Part shown: positions 33,972 to 42,266 of the stretch, in pieces
Layout: each line of letters opens with the position of its first letter
Position numbering within the stretch: position 1 is the stretch's first letter
DNA from: an uncultured Thermoanaerobaculia bacterium
Lineage (GTDB): Bacteria; Acidobacteriota; Thermoanaerobaculia; Multivoradales; Multivoraceae
DNA length: 64,000 bases
NCBI GenBank assembly: GCA_951813015.1
Contig: CATOTG010000007.1
Location: forward strand, 337,752-401,751
Direction of reading: 5' to 3'
Translations under genes and position numbers: made by a program
Notes under the pieces: model-generated
The model's input: only the letters and a program-made list of their open reading frames with translations
The model's database searches: none
Told to the model about the DNA's origin: nothing

Positions 33972-36479
33972 ATGCTCTCTCACCGGACCAGGCCTTGGCA
34001 CTCCTCTCTGCCGCTCCGCCTCCCCAGGCGCCGGGCGGCCACGGGCGCCCTTCTACTCGCCCTTGCCCTCCTTCTCATCCCGGCAACAGCCGCCGCCCAG
34101 GAGACCGGCGCCATCGTCGGCAGCGTCGACACCCACGGCGAGAGGATCGCCCTCGCGGTGGCGCGCATTCCCGGACTCGGCGTCAGCACCGCGGTCTCCA
34201 CCGACGGCTCGTTCCGGTTCGACGAGGTGCCGGCGGGCGCCTACCTCGTCGTCGTCGCGATCCCCGCCTTCGGCACGGCAAACGAGTCGGTCACCGTGAC
34301 CGGCGGCGACGAGGTGGAGGTCCAACTCGAAATGCATCACGGAACGCACTTCGAGGAGGTCGTGGTCACCGCGACCGGCGACTTGCGTTCCGCCTCCGAG
34401 CTGGCGAACCCTGTTTCCGTGTTGTCGGGCACGGACCTCCAACTCCGCCTTGGCGCCACGCTGGGCGAAACGCTCGAGGGCGAACCCGGCGTCTCGTCGA
34501 CGGCCTTCGGTCCCGGCGCCGGCCGGCCGATCATTCGCGGCCTGACCGGTGCACGAGTGCGTGTCATGGAAGGCGGACTCGACACCGGCGACGCCTCCAT
34601 GGCCAGCGCCGACCACGCCGTGACCTTCGAACCGGCACACGCCGAGCAGATCGAGATTCTGCGTGGTCCCGCCACCCTCCGGTACGGCTCGGAAGCCATC
34701 GGCGGCGCGATCAACGTGGTCGACGGGCGGATTCCGACGGAGAAGCCGGTCTCGGCGCTGACAGGCACGATCGACCTTCGCGGCGGTTCCAACGCCGACG
34801 AGCGCATGGGCGCGGTCCATCTCAACGGCGGCGGCGGCGAATGGGCCTGGCACCTGGGCGCCGTGAGCCGGGAGACCGATCCCTACGAGATTCCCGGCTA
34901 CGCCCGCGTCGAGGAGGACGTCGAGGACGAACACGACGACGAGCACGAAGGTGAAGAGGACCACGAGGACGAAGATCACGACGACGATGACCATGACGAC
35001 GACGACGAGCACGTGGAGGAGGAGAACACCTTCGGGATGGTCCCGAACACGGACCTGATGACCGAGAGCGGTCGCTTCGGCTTCACCCGCTTCTTCGGCA
35101 ACCGCGGCTCCATCGGCATCTCGGTCAGCGGCTTTGACACGAACTACGGGATCCCGCCCGGCGCTCACGGCCATGGCCAGGAGGATGAGCACGGCCATGA
35201 GGACGAGGATCACGAAGACGAGGATCACGACGACGATGACCACGACGACGACGATGACCACGACGACGACGATGACCACGAAGGCGACGATGACCACGAA
35301 GGCGACGAGGAGCTCCCGGTCCGCGTCGACATGGAGCAGCGCCGCGTGGACCTGCGTGCCGAGGCACTGCCGGCCGCCGGCGCCTTCCAGAGAATCGAGG
35401 TCCGGATGACGGGAACCGACTACGAGCACGTCGAGCTCGAAGGTCCCGATCCCGGCACGACGTTCTTCAGCGAGTACCTGGAGACCCGGGTCGAGATGTT
35501 CCAGCGCGAGCGCGGCCGCAGCCGCGGTTCCGTCGGCCTCCAGTACTCGGACCGCGATCTCGCCGCCTTCGGCGAGGAGGCGTTCGTGCCTCCCACACAG
35601 ACACAGGGATGGGCGCTCTTCACCTCACAGGAAGTCGAGGCCGGCGCGGTTCGGTGGCAGTTCGGGGCCCGCTTCGAACAACTGGACCAGAAACCGGTGA
35701 GTGCCATGGACACATCGCACGACGGCGTGTCCGCCTCCGCCGGTCTGGTCTGGGACGCCGACTCCGACTGGACGCTCGGCGTGTCGGTCGCCCGGTCGGC
35801 CCGCCTGCCCACGTCGGAGGAGCTCTACTCCGACGGCGTCCACGTCGCCACTCAGAGCTTCGAGATCGGCGACCCGAACCTCGGCAACGAGGTCGGTACC
35901 GGTATCGACGTGTCGCTGCGCCGGACGGAAGGACCCGTCACCGGCGAACTGACGATCTTCCGCCAGAGCTTCAGCGACTTCATCTACCAGCAGTTCACCG
36001 GCGAAGAGGAAGATGCGATCGCCGTCCTCCGCTACAGCCAGGCCGACGCCTCCACCGAGGGCGCCGAACTCCGGCTCGGGTTCGAGCTGCTCGACCGGAA
36101 CGACCACCACCTGCACCTTCAGGCGATGGCCGACACCGTCGACGCCGAGCTGGACGCCGGCGGCAACCTGCCGCGGACTCCCCCCATGAGCTTCGGCGCC
36201 GGCCTGCACTACCACGGCCACCACTGGCGCGCCGCGGTCGAGGGACGCTGGTTCGACGACCAGGACGATGTCGCGGAACTGGAAACCCCGACCGAGGGCT
36301 ACACGATGGTCAACGCCCACGTCGGGCGGCGCTTCATCCTCGGCAACCAGATCCTCGACCTGCTGCTGCGGGGCCGCAACCTGACGGACGAGGATGCACG
36401 CGTGCATACGTCGTTCCTGAAGAACTTCGCGCCGCTGCCGGGCAGGGACGTGACGCTCTCGGCCCGATTCTGGTTCTGA
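33972..36479 (+). CDS. TonB-dependent receptor with His/Asp-rich loops
   Basis: An 835-aa outer-membrane protein with a signal peptide (LLLALALLLIPATAAAQ). Order: a carboxypeptidase-regulatory-like beta domain (~40-115), a TonB-box-like EEVVVTATG (~120-128), a plug domain (RGLTGARVRVMEGG, AHAEQIEILRGPATL), then a beta barrel to the terminal ARFWF. Two extracellular loops (~314-355 and ~398-448) are almost pure His/Asp/Glu, with runs like EDHEDEDHDDDDHDDDD. Such loops bind zinc, copper or cobalt in ZnuD-like receptors. It imports a metal or metal complex; the exact metal is not shown. A small His/Cys protein and a structured leader precede it. Confidence 0.85.
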   Translation: MLSHRTRPWHSSLPLRLPRRRAATGALLLALALLLIPATAAAQETGAIVGSVDTHGERIALAVARIPGLGVSTAVSTDGSFRFDEVPAGAYLVVVAIPAFGTANESVTVTGGDEVEVQLEMHHGTHFEEVVVTATGDLRSASELANPVSVLSGTDLQLRLGATLGETLEGEPGVSSTAFGPGAGRPIIRGLTGARVRVMEGGLDTGDASMASADHAVTFEPAHAEQIEILRGPATLRYGSEAIGGAINVVDGRIPTEKPVSALTGTIDLRGGSNADERMGAVHLNGGGGEWAWHLGAVSRETDPYEIPGYARVEEDVEDEHDDEHEGEEDHEDEDHDDDDHDDDDEHVEEENTFGMVPNTDLMTESGRFGFTRFFGNRGSIGISVSGFDTNYGIPPGAHGHGQEDEHGHEDEDHEDEDHDDDDHDDDDDHDDDDDHEGDDDHEGDEELPVRVDMEQRRVDLRAEALPAAGAFQRIEVRMTGTDYEHVELEGPDPGTTFFSEYLETRVEMFQRERGRSRGSVGLQYSDRDLAAFGEEAFVPPTQTQGWALFTSQEVEAGAVRWQFGARFEQLDQKPVSAMDTSHDGVSASAGLVWDADSDWTLGVSVARSARLPTSEELYSDGVHVATQSFEIGDPNLGNEVGTGIDVSLRRTEGPVTGELTIFRQSFSDFIYQQFTGEEEDAIAVLRYSQADASTEGAELRLGFELLDRNDHHLHLQAMADTVDAELDAGGNLPRTPPMSFGAGLHYHGHHWRAAVEGRWFDDQDDVAELETPTEGYTMVNAHVGRRFILGNQILDLLLRGRNLTDEDARVHTSFLKNFAPLPGRDVTLSARFWF

Positions 36480-36664
36480 GTCAGGTTCGGCGCGGGGTCG
36501 AGAGCGCGCCGGCGCCCGCCATGCGGGTCAGCCGGTCGCTCTCGGCCGTCCGCCGCTTCTGAGAGCCACACCGCAGATCAATGATCCTCTCCGTGCCACG
36601 CCGGTCCCACTCGCCGCTCGAATGCAGCGCGACTTCTGCCACGGGTTGCTAGCGCCTGCCCGGC

Positions 36665-36952
36665 TCAACCAAGCTCGCCGGTGGCGTACTTGTGGAGAAT
36701 GCTGGAGATATGCGTCTGGTACGGCACTCCCTCGCGCGCCGCCAACCGCTTGATCTGTACCAGGTCGTGGCCAGGCAGACGGATGTTGATTCGCTTGTCC
36801 TTCCGCAGAGTCTCGCTGGCCGCGGACTCCAGTCGCTGAGCTTCGCCAGCGCCCGAAGCTCTTCGAAGACGCCCTTCCTCGTAGGCTCTCAGGATCTCGA
36901 GCTCCTCCGGGTCGAGCGCTCCTGGATCAAGCTTCGTCGTGCGTTCGGTCAT
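36665..36952 (-). CDS. brnA: BrnA-type antitoxin
   Basis: A 95-aa protein 6 bases downstream of the toxin. The C-terminal RHH/BrnA motif is DKRINIRLPGHDLVQIKRLA then GVPYQTHISSILHKY. The N-terminal half (LDPEELEILRAYEEG) wraps the toxin. BrnA represses its own operon together with BrnT. Toxin-first order is typical of BrnTA and unusual among TA modules. Confidence 0.85.
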   Translation of the reverse strand: MTERTTKLDPGALDPEELEILRAYEEGRLRRASGAGEAQRLESAASETLRKDKRINIRLPGHDLVQIKRLAAREGVPYQTHISSILHKYATGELG

Positions 36953-36958
36953 GGCTCG

Positions 36959-37231
36959 TCACTCCCTCAGGTACTTCTTCGTCGCCCTCCGGCTCGGGAT
37001 GATCGTCTTGAGGAAGAAGTCACCTGTTTCCGTCTCGACGTGGGGAACCAGGTAGGCGTATTCACCGATCTCGATGACTGCAATCCGCTGGTGGGACCGT
37101 TCCGGATCCGGATGGTCGAAGACGTCAACCAGCGCACTCGATTCGATCAGTGTCGCAACCTCCTCGAAGCTGACCCCACGCTCGGAGATCAGGCGTCTGT
37201 TCTTCGCAGGATCCCAGAGACAGCGGGCCAT
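36959..37231 (-). CDS. brnT: BrnT-type RNase toxin
   Basis: A 90-aa protein. BrnT hallmarks: FEWDPAKN-like LWDPAKNRRLISERGVSF at the start, the DPERSHQRIAV segment, and the C-terminal IIPSRRATKKYLRE, where SARRAT is the classic motif. BrnT has a RelE-like fold and cleaves RNA. All parts are intact. It is the first gene of its operon. Confidence 0.85.
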   Translation of the reverse strand: MARCLWDPAKNRRLISERGVSFEEVATLIESSALVDVFDHPDPERSHQRIAVIEIGEYAYLVPHVETETGDFFLKTIIPSRRATKKYLRE

Positions 37232-37235
37232 GGTT

Positions 37236-37270
37236 GATCGGCGCTGATTGTCGCCGATTGTGTGCCGATC
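37236..37270. promoter_or_regulatory. Inverted repeat, candidate BrnTA operator
   Basis: GATCGGC (37236-37242) and GCCGATC (37264-37270) form a 7-bp inverted repeat with a 21-base spacer, starting 5 bases upstream of the brnT start codon. BrnTA is known to bind its own promoter. The -35/-10 boxes are not clear. Confidence 0.4.
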
Positions 37271-37415
37271 GTCAACAACGCCACAACGAGACCCGAAACC
37301 CTGCCGACTGGCGCGAATGGCGGCCTCGGCGCTCCGGGTCGAGCTGCTGACCTCACACCGCCAGTGCCTCCCGATCGCGCGCTCAGGAACTGAGGCCCTG
37401 CGGCGCCGGCCTTGA

Positions 37416-39481
37416 TCACGACGCTCCCGACGAGCGCAGCGCCAGAGCGACGACCCGGGCCGGCGTTCCCCCGCCGCCGATCATCGGGCGCCCTCCACCC
37501 ACGCTGACGGCGAGATACTGCCGGCCATCTACCTGGTACGTGATGAGGTTCGAGTTGGGCGAATCCGGGAGCTCGATGCCGCCCAGATAGGCGCCGCTCT
37601 TCTTGTCGTAGACACTGATCTCGGGCGGTCGATCGGGTGCCCGCGGGCTGCCGCCGGTCGTGTTCTCGGCACGCTGAGTCACGAAGAGCAGGGTCCTGGT
37701 GACCAGGGGCGCGGCTCTGCCGACCGTGCCGAGTCGACCGAGGTCGAACTCCCGGAGCGCGGGGTGTTGGCGTGGCCCCTCGCCGTGCGCCGCCACCCAG
37801 GCATGCTCGCCGGTGGCGAGGTCGATCGCGGTGATGCGGCTGTAGGGCGGTTTCACCAGCGGCAGGCCACGGGGACCCCTGATGCCGTCGAACCAGCGCC
37901 TCGGCGTGTAGCGCATGTTCGAGCGATTGGGATCCGGCGTGGTCAGCGACACGGTGACCGGCCGTGTGTGGGACGGTACGTAGATCAGGCCGCTCTCCGG
38001 GTCGACGGCGGCGCCCGTCCAGTTCGTCCCCCCGCCATCGGCCGGGAGCTGAATCGTCGGTTTCCCGTCGCCCTCGAGACGAGGGGGCGTGTAGAGCGGC
38101 GCCAGCTCGTAGTCGGCCGCGATCTCCAGTGCCTCTCGACGGAGCTCCGGCGAGAAATCGATCAGATCGTCCTCGGAGATCCCCTGGCGGTCGTAGGCCG
38201 CCGGCTTCGTGGGGAAGGGCTGTGTCGGTGAAGCGCGATCTCCCGGCGCCGTCTCGGTCGGTACCGGCTTCTCTTCGATCGGCCACAACGGCTCGCCGGT
38301 CTCGGCGTCGAAGACGAAGAGGAAGGCCTGTTTGGTCGGCTGGGCCACGGCCTTGACCAGCTTGTCTCCGACCTTCAAATCGATCCGCGTCGGCGCCGTC
38401 GGCAGATCGTAGTCCCACAGGCCGTGGTGCACCATCTGGAAGTGCCACCGCTTCTCTCCGGTCTCGCAATCCACGGCCACCAGGCTCTCGGCGAACAGGT
38501 TGTCGCCCAGCCGGTGACCGCCGTAGAGGTCGTTGGTCGGTGTCGAGATCGGCAGGTAGGCGAGGCCGAGCTTTTCGTCTACCGTGATCATCGACCAGAC
38601 GTTCGTGCCGCCCGTGTACTCCCACGAACCTTCCTCCCACGTGTCGTGGCCTTCTTCACCCGGCTGGGGGATGGTGTGGAAGACCCAGGCCACCTCGCCA
38701 CTCTCGACATGGTAGGCGCGCACATGCCCCGGGGGCGCTTCCTTGTAGCTTAGCTTGGAGCATCGGACACGATCGAGCCGACGATCACCACGTCACGACA
38801 CACCGAGGGCGGCGAACTGTGGGTCGTCCTCGACTCGGTGACCTCGCGACCGAGATCCCTGGTCATCTCCACCGCGCCGGATCTGCCGAAGTCCGGGTCC
38901 GGCTTGCCGGTCGTGGCGTCGAGCGAAACCAGGCGGCGGTCGTGCGTCGGCATCAACACGCGCTTCTTGCCGCCTCGCTGCCAGTAGGCCACGCCTCGAT
39001 GCTGAAAACCCATGTTCGCCGGTCGCCCGGCCTCCCAACTCTGGGGGTCATGCCTCCACAGAGGCTCACCGGAGACCGCGTCGATGGCCGCGACCTGTCC
39101 GAGAGCGGTACTCACGTACATGCGCCCATCGATCACCACCGGAACGGCTTTGAACGGCCCCGGGCGAACCCGCGTGGGCAGTCCGGCCTCGCCGGCGGCG
39201 ATGACGGCGAACGCGTCTTCCCGGTCAGCGGCCTCTACGCCGCCTTTCTGCGCGGCTTCAAGCCGTTTTGTGAGTCGAGCGTCGACCGATTCCCAAGTCC
39301 AGACCACCTCGACCTGGTCGAAGTTGTCGGCGTCGATCTGGTCGAGAGGCGAGTACTTGCTGTTGCCGCCGTCGTTGCCAAAGCGCGGCCAGTCGACGCT
39401 CTCGCCGGCGCTGGCGGCGGCGAGAAGCAGTGTCGCGGCGATGGTGATGACCGTCACCGCCAGCCTTTTGCGGGAGTTCAT
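37416..39481 (-). pseudogene. PQQ-type beta-propeller quinoprotein, frameshifted by 5 bp
   Basis: Two open pieces make one propeller. The N-terminal piece (39481-38750) has a signal peptide, DWPRFGNDGGNSKYSPLDQI, VAAIDAVSGEPLWRHDP and RVLMPTHDRRLVSLDATTG. The C-terminal piece (38735-37416) has GHVRAYHVESGEVAWVFHT, GGTNVWSMITVDEK, YVPSHTRPVTV and VSVGGGRPMIGGGG. The break is a tandem AGCTA AGCTA (+5 bases), giving APS-stop; removing one unit restores APSYKEAPPGH. The family contains membrane-linked or periplasmic PQQ dehydrogenases. It is either a real slip mutation or a base-calling error. Confidence 0.75.
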
Positions 39482-39694
39482 GGGCAAGCAGGTCGGGAAG
39501 CCTACAACGCGACGAGAAACAACATCCCCGTCGACCCATCGGTCGCCGACGCCTCCTGTAGCGCTACGCCTCTGGAGTGGGCGGAGGAGTGCGGCGCGCC
39601 CGACTCGGCCAGAGATGCTGCGACGAAGAGGCTGACAGCCGCTATACTCCGCGGCTCGACAGCGGTCGGCACCGCAGCCACGGCCCGAATCCGC

Positions 39695-39771
39695 GTCCCC
39701 ATCGTCTAGCCAGGTCAGGACTCCAGCCTTTCAAGCTGGCAACACGGGTTCGAATCCCGTTGGGGACGCCA
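39695..39771 (+). tRNA. tRNA-Glu (anticodon TTC), CCA encoded
   Basis: Acceptor GTCCCCA pairs with TGGGGAC, followed by G and an encoded CCA (39769-39771). The D arm has TCTAGCCAGGTCAGGA. The anticodon stem CCAGC/GCTGG holds loop CTTTCAA, giving TTC. The T arm ACGGG-TTCGAAT-CCCGT is perfect. The 3' half is copied three more times downstream and once inverted. Confidence 0.95.
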
Positions 39772-39810
39772 TCGCGCCAGGAGGCGCGATGGCGGCCACA
39801 ACGGGATTCG
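39751..39810. repeat. 28-bp-stem hairpin overlapping the tRNA-Glu 3' end
   Basis: CGAATCCCGTTGGGGACGCC plus ATCGCGCC (39751-39778) is the reverse complement of 39783-39810 with 2 mismatches, leaving a 4-base loop AGGA. The left arm is the T arm and acceptor of the tRNA plus CCATCGCGCC. It may act as a terminator or processing signal, or be a scar of an inversion at the tRNA. Confidence 0.7.
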
Positions 39811-39825
39811 GTCGTCGCTCCTCGC

Positions 39826-40061
39826 CTGCGGCTCGGCGCTCTGGATCGAATCCCGTTGGGGACGCATCCGCTGGCGCGAGGGCCCGCCACAGCGAGGATC
39901 GGTCGTCGCTCCTCGCCTGCGGCTCGGCGCTCTGGATCGAATCCCGTTGGGGACGCATCCGCTGGCGCGAGGGCCCGCCACAGCGAGGATCGGTCGGCGC
40001 TCCTTGCCTGCGGCTTTGGTGCTCTGGAGCGAATACCGTTGGGGACGCCATCGCGCCAGGA
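39826..40061 (+). repeat. Tandem array of a ~91-bp unit carrying the tRNA 3' end
   Basis: Copies of TCGAATCCCGTTGGGGACGC start at 39846, 39937 and 40029 (the last with two changes), after the tRNA's own at 39750; spacing is 96, 91 and 92. Between them is a repeated block (GCATCCGCTGGCGCGAGGGC, then TCGCTCCTCGCCTGCGGC). The last copy ends in the same CCATCGCGCCAGGA flank as the tRNA. There are no spacers of unique sequence, so it is not CRISPR. Confidence 0.75.
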
Positions 40062-40073
40062 CTCGCAGCTCTG

Positions 40074-40331
40074 TCAAGCAGCTCGGCCAGGTCGCTGCCC
40101 GAAGTCGCCGCCCAGGATGCCCCGCATCGAGAGATCCTCGTCGAGCCCTGGCCAGTGGAGGCCGAAGGGAGAGAGTTCGATCCGTTCGAGTTCCGCCTCC
40201 GTCACGCCTTCGAGACGCGGATTCCCGACTACGGGAAACGCCAGCTCAAGGCCGCTGGCCAGTATCACGCGAATCTTCCCGTCTCTATGCGAGGCGGAAA
40301 CCGGGCTATCGCCGTGCGAAGCGGCGGCCAT
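40074..40331 (-). CDS. DUF2442 protein
   Basis: An 85-aa protein; I start at ATG 40331. DUF2442 features: KIRVILASGLELAFPVVGNP then LEGVTEAELERIEL and the C-terminal FGLHWPGLDEDLSMRGILGG, with the family motif HWPxLDEDLSV. These small proteins are usually paired with DUF4160 and are suspected TA or regulator partners. No DUF4160 gene is nearby, so this one is an orphan. Confidence 0.8.
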   Translation of the reverse strand: MAAASHGDSPVSASHRDGKIRVILASGLELAFPVVGNPRLEGVTEAELERIELSPFGLHWPGLDEDLSMRGILGGDFGQRPGRAA

Positions 40332-40345
40332 GCTGCGGCGCCAAC

Positions 40346-41104
40346 TCAGTTCCACCAGGCCTTGTCGGAGTACGCACGCACGTCCAACTCGAAAGTCCAG
40401 GTGGACCGATGCTGTCGCACGAGATGAAGGTAGGTCTCCGCCACCTGCTCGGGCAGGATGAGGCCGTCGGCCGCTCCCTTCGTGCTCCGAAGAGCCTCGA
40501 ACTGTTCCGGACCGAGCATCTTGCCTAGCGTGTCCGGTGCATCGACGCTGCCATCCACGAGCACATGCGCCACGTGAATTCCCTTTGCGGCGAACTCGGC
40601 GTTCAGCGTCTGGCAGAGCATGCGGCGGCCCCCCATCGCTGCCGCGTGGGAGTGCTGTCCCGCGTTGCCCCGCGCCGCGGCCGTGGCCGAGGTGACGATC
40701 AGTGTTCCGACGCCACGCTCAGCCATGCGGGGGCAGACTGCGGAGGCTGTCCGGAAGAGGCCGAAGGTGGCCATGCGCCAGCCAAGTTCGAAGGCCTTGT
40801 AGCTGGTGTCGGCGAGCGCCCGATCGCCGATCTGGGCGCCGAGGTTGTAGATCATCACTTCAATCGGCCCGATCTCCTCCTCCACGTGGGCGATCTGATC
40901 CTCGATGGCGTGGTCCTTGACGGCGTTCAGGAGAAAGCCGGAGGCATCCCCTCCCTCCTCGTGAATGCCGGCGACCAACGCGTTCAGCCCGTCTTCGTCG
41001 CTCCGGCGACAGAGAACCGCGTGGTACCCCTCGCGAGCAAACCTCCTGCCCGCGGTGCCGCCGATCCCGGCGCCGGCGCCCATGACAAAGCAAACTGGTT
41101 TCAT
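40346..41104 (-). CDS. Atypical SDR lacking the catalytic Tyr and Lys
   Basis: A 252-aa protein. GAGGAAGG precedes the ATG pair, and I use the second ATG (41104) for its better spacing. The Rossmann loop MGAGAGIGG is present and so is IYNLGAQ in place of NNAG. The catalytic YxxxK becomes HAAAM within GQHSHAAAMGGRRML. The C-terminus has VDGSVDAPDTLGKMLG. A conserved SDR subfamily with this altered site exists, so it is probably not simple decay. It may bind rather than reduce, or use another mechanism. Confidence 0.75.
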   Translation of the reverse strand: MKPVCFVMGAGAGIGGTAGRRFAREGYHAVLCRRSDEDGLNALVAGIHEEGGDASGFLLNAVKDHAIEDQIAHVEEEIGPIEVMIYNLGAQIGDRALADTSYKAFELGWRMATFGLFRTASAVCPRMAERGVGTLIVTSATAAARGNAGQHSHAAAMGGRRMLCQTLNAEFAAKGIHVAHVLVDGSVDAPDTLGKMLGPEQFEALRSTKGAADGLILPEQVAETYLHLVRQHRSTWTFELDVRAYSDKAWWN

Positions 41105-41200
41105 CATCCTTCCTCGGTTGGTGGACAGCAAGCAGCGCCACGCGGACCGTGGTACGCCGCTGCGCCAACGGAGCGTATGCCAAGATGGCCCGCCGTCACG

Positions 41201-41240
41201 CTGCCAGCCTGCGGGAAAGTCCGCGTCGCGCCGGGAACGG
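41201..41240 (+). repeat. Second copy of the ~40-bp dispersed repeat
   Basis: It matches 17367-17407 over about 40 bases at ~85%, sharing AGTCCGCGTCGC and CCGGGAACGG. It lies in the 286-base gap between the atypical SDR and the DUF1080 gene. The rest of that gap holds nothing I recognise. Confidence 0.5.
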
Positions 41241-41390
41241 TGCGACGCGAGATCCCTGCCACGGACTGCCTGGCCAGTGCGCCAGACTCCACAGGGGCGA
41301 ACCGTCGCCAAACTTGCGCGCCAGAGCCACACCGCTTTGCAACTCGCGAAGGAGCGCAGAGAACCGAGTCAGCGAACTCGGACTGCTCCG

Positions 41391-42266
41391 CTACTTCCTG
41401 GACGCCGTGTTCTTCAGCCGAAGGTCCTTGAACTCGACGCGCATTCCCGCATCGTGGATCTGCAGGCCGATCGCGCCTTTGTCGAAACGTTCTTCTCTCG
41501 CGTTGTCGGTGAACTCGGAAGCGAGCTTGCCGTTGATGAAGAACTGGTAGTGGCGTCCCCTGGCGACGACCCGGACCTGGTTCCAGCCGCGACGGTTGAT
41601 GTCGCCTTCCGTCACGCCGTCTTCGATGTCGGTCGCGTGCGTCGTTCCGTCCGGATCGATCACCAGGCTCGTGCCGCGAAAGCAGGCGTACTCTTCGCGC
41701 GCGGCGAAATGGAAGTCCCATGCGCCGAGAACCTGCGGCCCGATGCCCAGGTGGCCCAGGTCGGCGTGGTAGCCCACGAACGGACGCTTGCCGCTCAGGT
41801 CCTTCACGGCGTGGATCTGGATTCCACTATTGCCGCGGCCGGGAAAGCGGTAGCTCGCTTCCAGCTCGAAATCCGTCAGCTCGACATCGTCGTAGACGAG
41901 GTAAACGAGGCGATCCACGCTGCCCTGCCCCACGATCATGCCGTCTTCGACGGACCAGTCCGACATGGAGTCGGCCGGTACCGCATGCCAGCCATCCAGT
42001 GTCTCGCCGTCGAACATGGAAACGAACCCGGCATCCTGCTGTTGCGCCGTTGCAGGCCACGCGGTGGCGGGTACGAGGGCCAGCACGGCCATGACGGATT
42101 TCCACATCTTCTTCACGTTCCGGCGCGGCTGGACGGAGGTCGAGCGCTGGCTGCCCAGCACGGCGATGACGGACTCCCACATCTTCTTCACGTTCCGGCG
42201 CGGCTGGACGGAGGTCGAGCGCTGGCTGCCCAGCACGGCGATGACGGACTCCCACATCTTCTTCAC
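41391..42266 (-). CDS. DUF1080 (3-keto-disaccharide hydrolase-type) protein with triplicated leader
   Basis: A 291-aa protein starting at GTG 42266, overlapping the upstream stop as GTGA. The DUF1080 concanavalin-like fold has SMFDGETLDGWHA, FELEASYRFPGRGNSGIQIH, and INRRGWNQVRVVARG with NGKLASEFTDN. The first ~55 residues are a 25-aa unit (VKKMWESVIAVLGSQRSTS...) present in two perfect copies and a third diverged one that continues into the true signal peptide (VMAVLALVPATAWPATAQ). Initiation at the third ATG would yield a normal leader. The family acts on sugars in the periplasm. Confidence 0.8.
   Translation of the reverse strand: MKKMWESVIAVLGSQRSTSVQPRRNVKKMWESVIAVLGSQRSTSVQPRRNVKKMWKSVMAVLALVPATAWPATAQQQDAGFVSMFDGETLDGWHAVPADSMSDWSVEDGMIVGQGSVDRLVYLVYDDVELTDFELEASYRFPGRGNSGIQIHAVKDLSGKRPFVGYHADLGHLGIGPQVLGAWDFHFAAREEYACFRGTSLVIDPDGTTHATDIEDGVTEGDINRRGWNQVRVVARGRHYQFFINGKLASEFTDNAREERFDKGAIGLQIHDAGMRVEFKDLRLKNTASRK
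42103..42252. repeat. 75-bp tandem repeat, two perfect units, in frame
   Basis: CACATCTTCTTCAC starts at 42103, 42178 and 42253, giving a 75-bp period. Two full units are identical and a third partial copy runs off each end. It falls wholly in the 5' part of the DUF1080 gene and preserves the frame (25 codons per unit). Confidence 0.85.

Noticed and set aside
34912..35315. Simple-sequence (GAC/CAC) expansion as a repeat feature
   Set aside because: Codon use varies and the frame is kept; it is better described as His/Asp loops of the receptor.
39826..40061. CRISPR array
   Set aside because: Units are repeated whole with no unique spacers and the repeated part is the tRNA 3' end; no cas genes.
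42103..42252. CRISPR or minisatellite outside genes
   Set aside because: Two adjacent identical 75-bp units inside one open frame.
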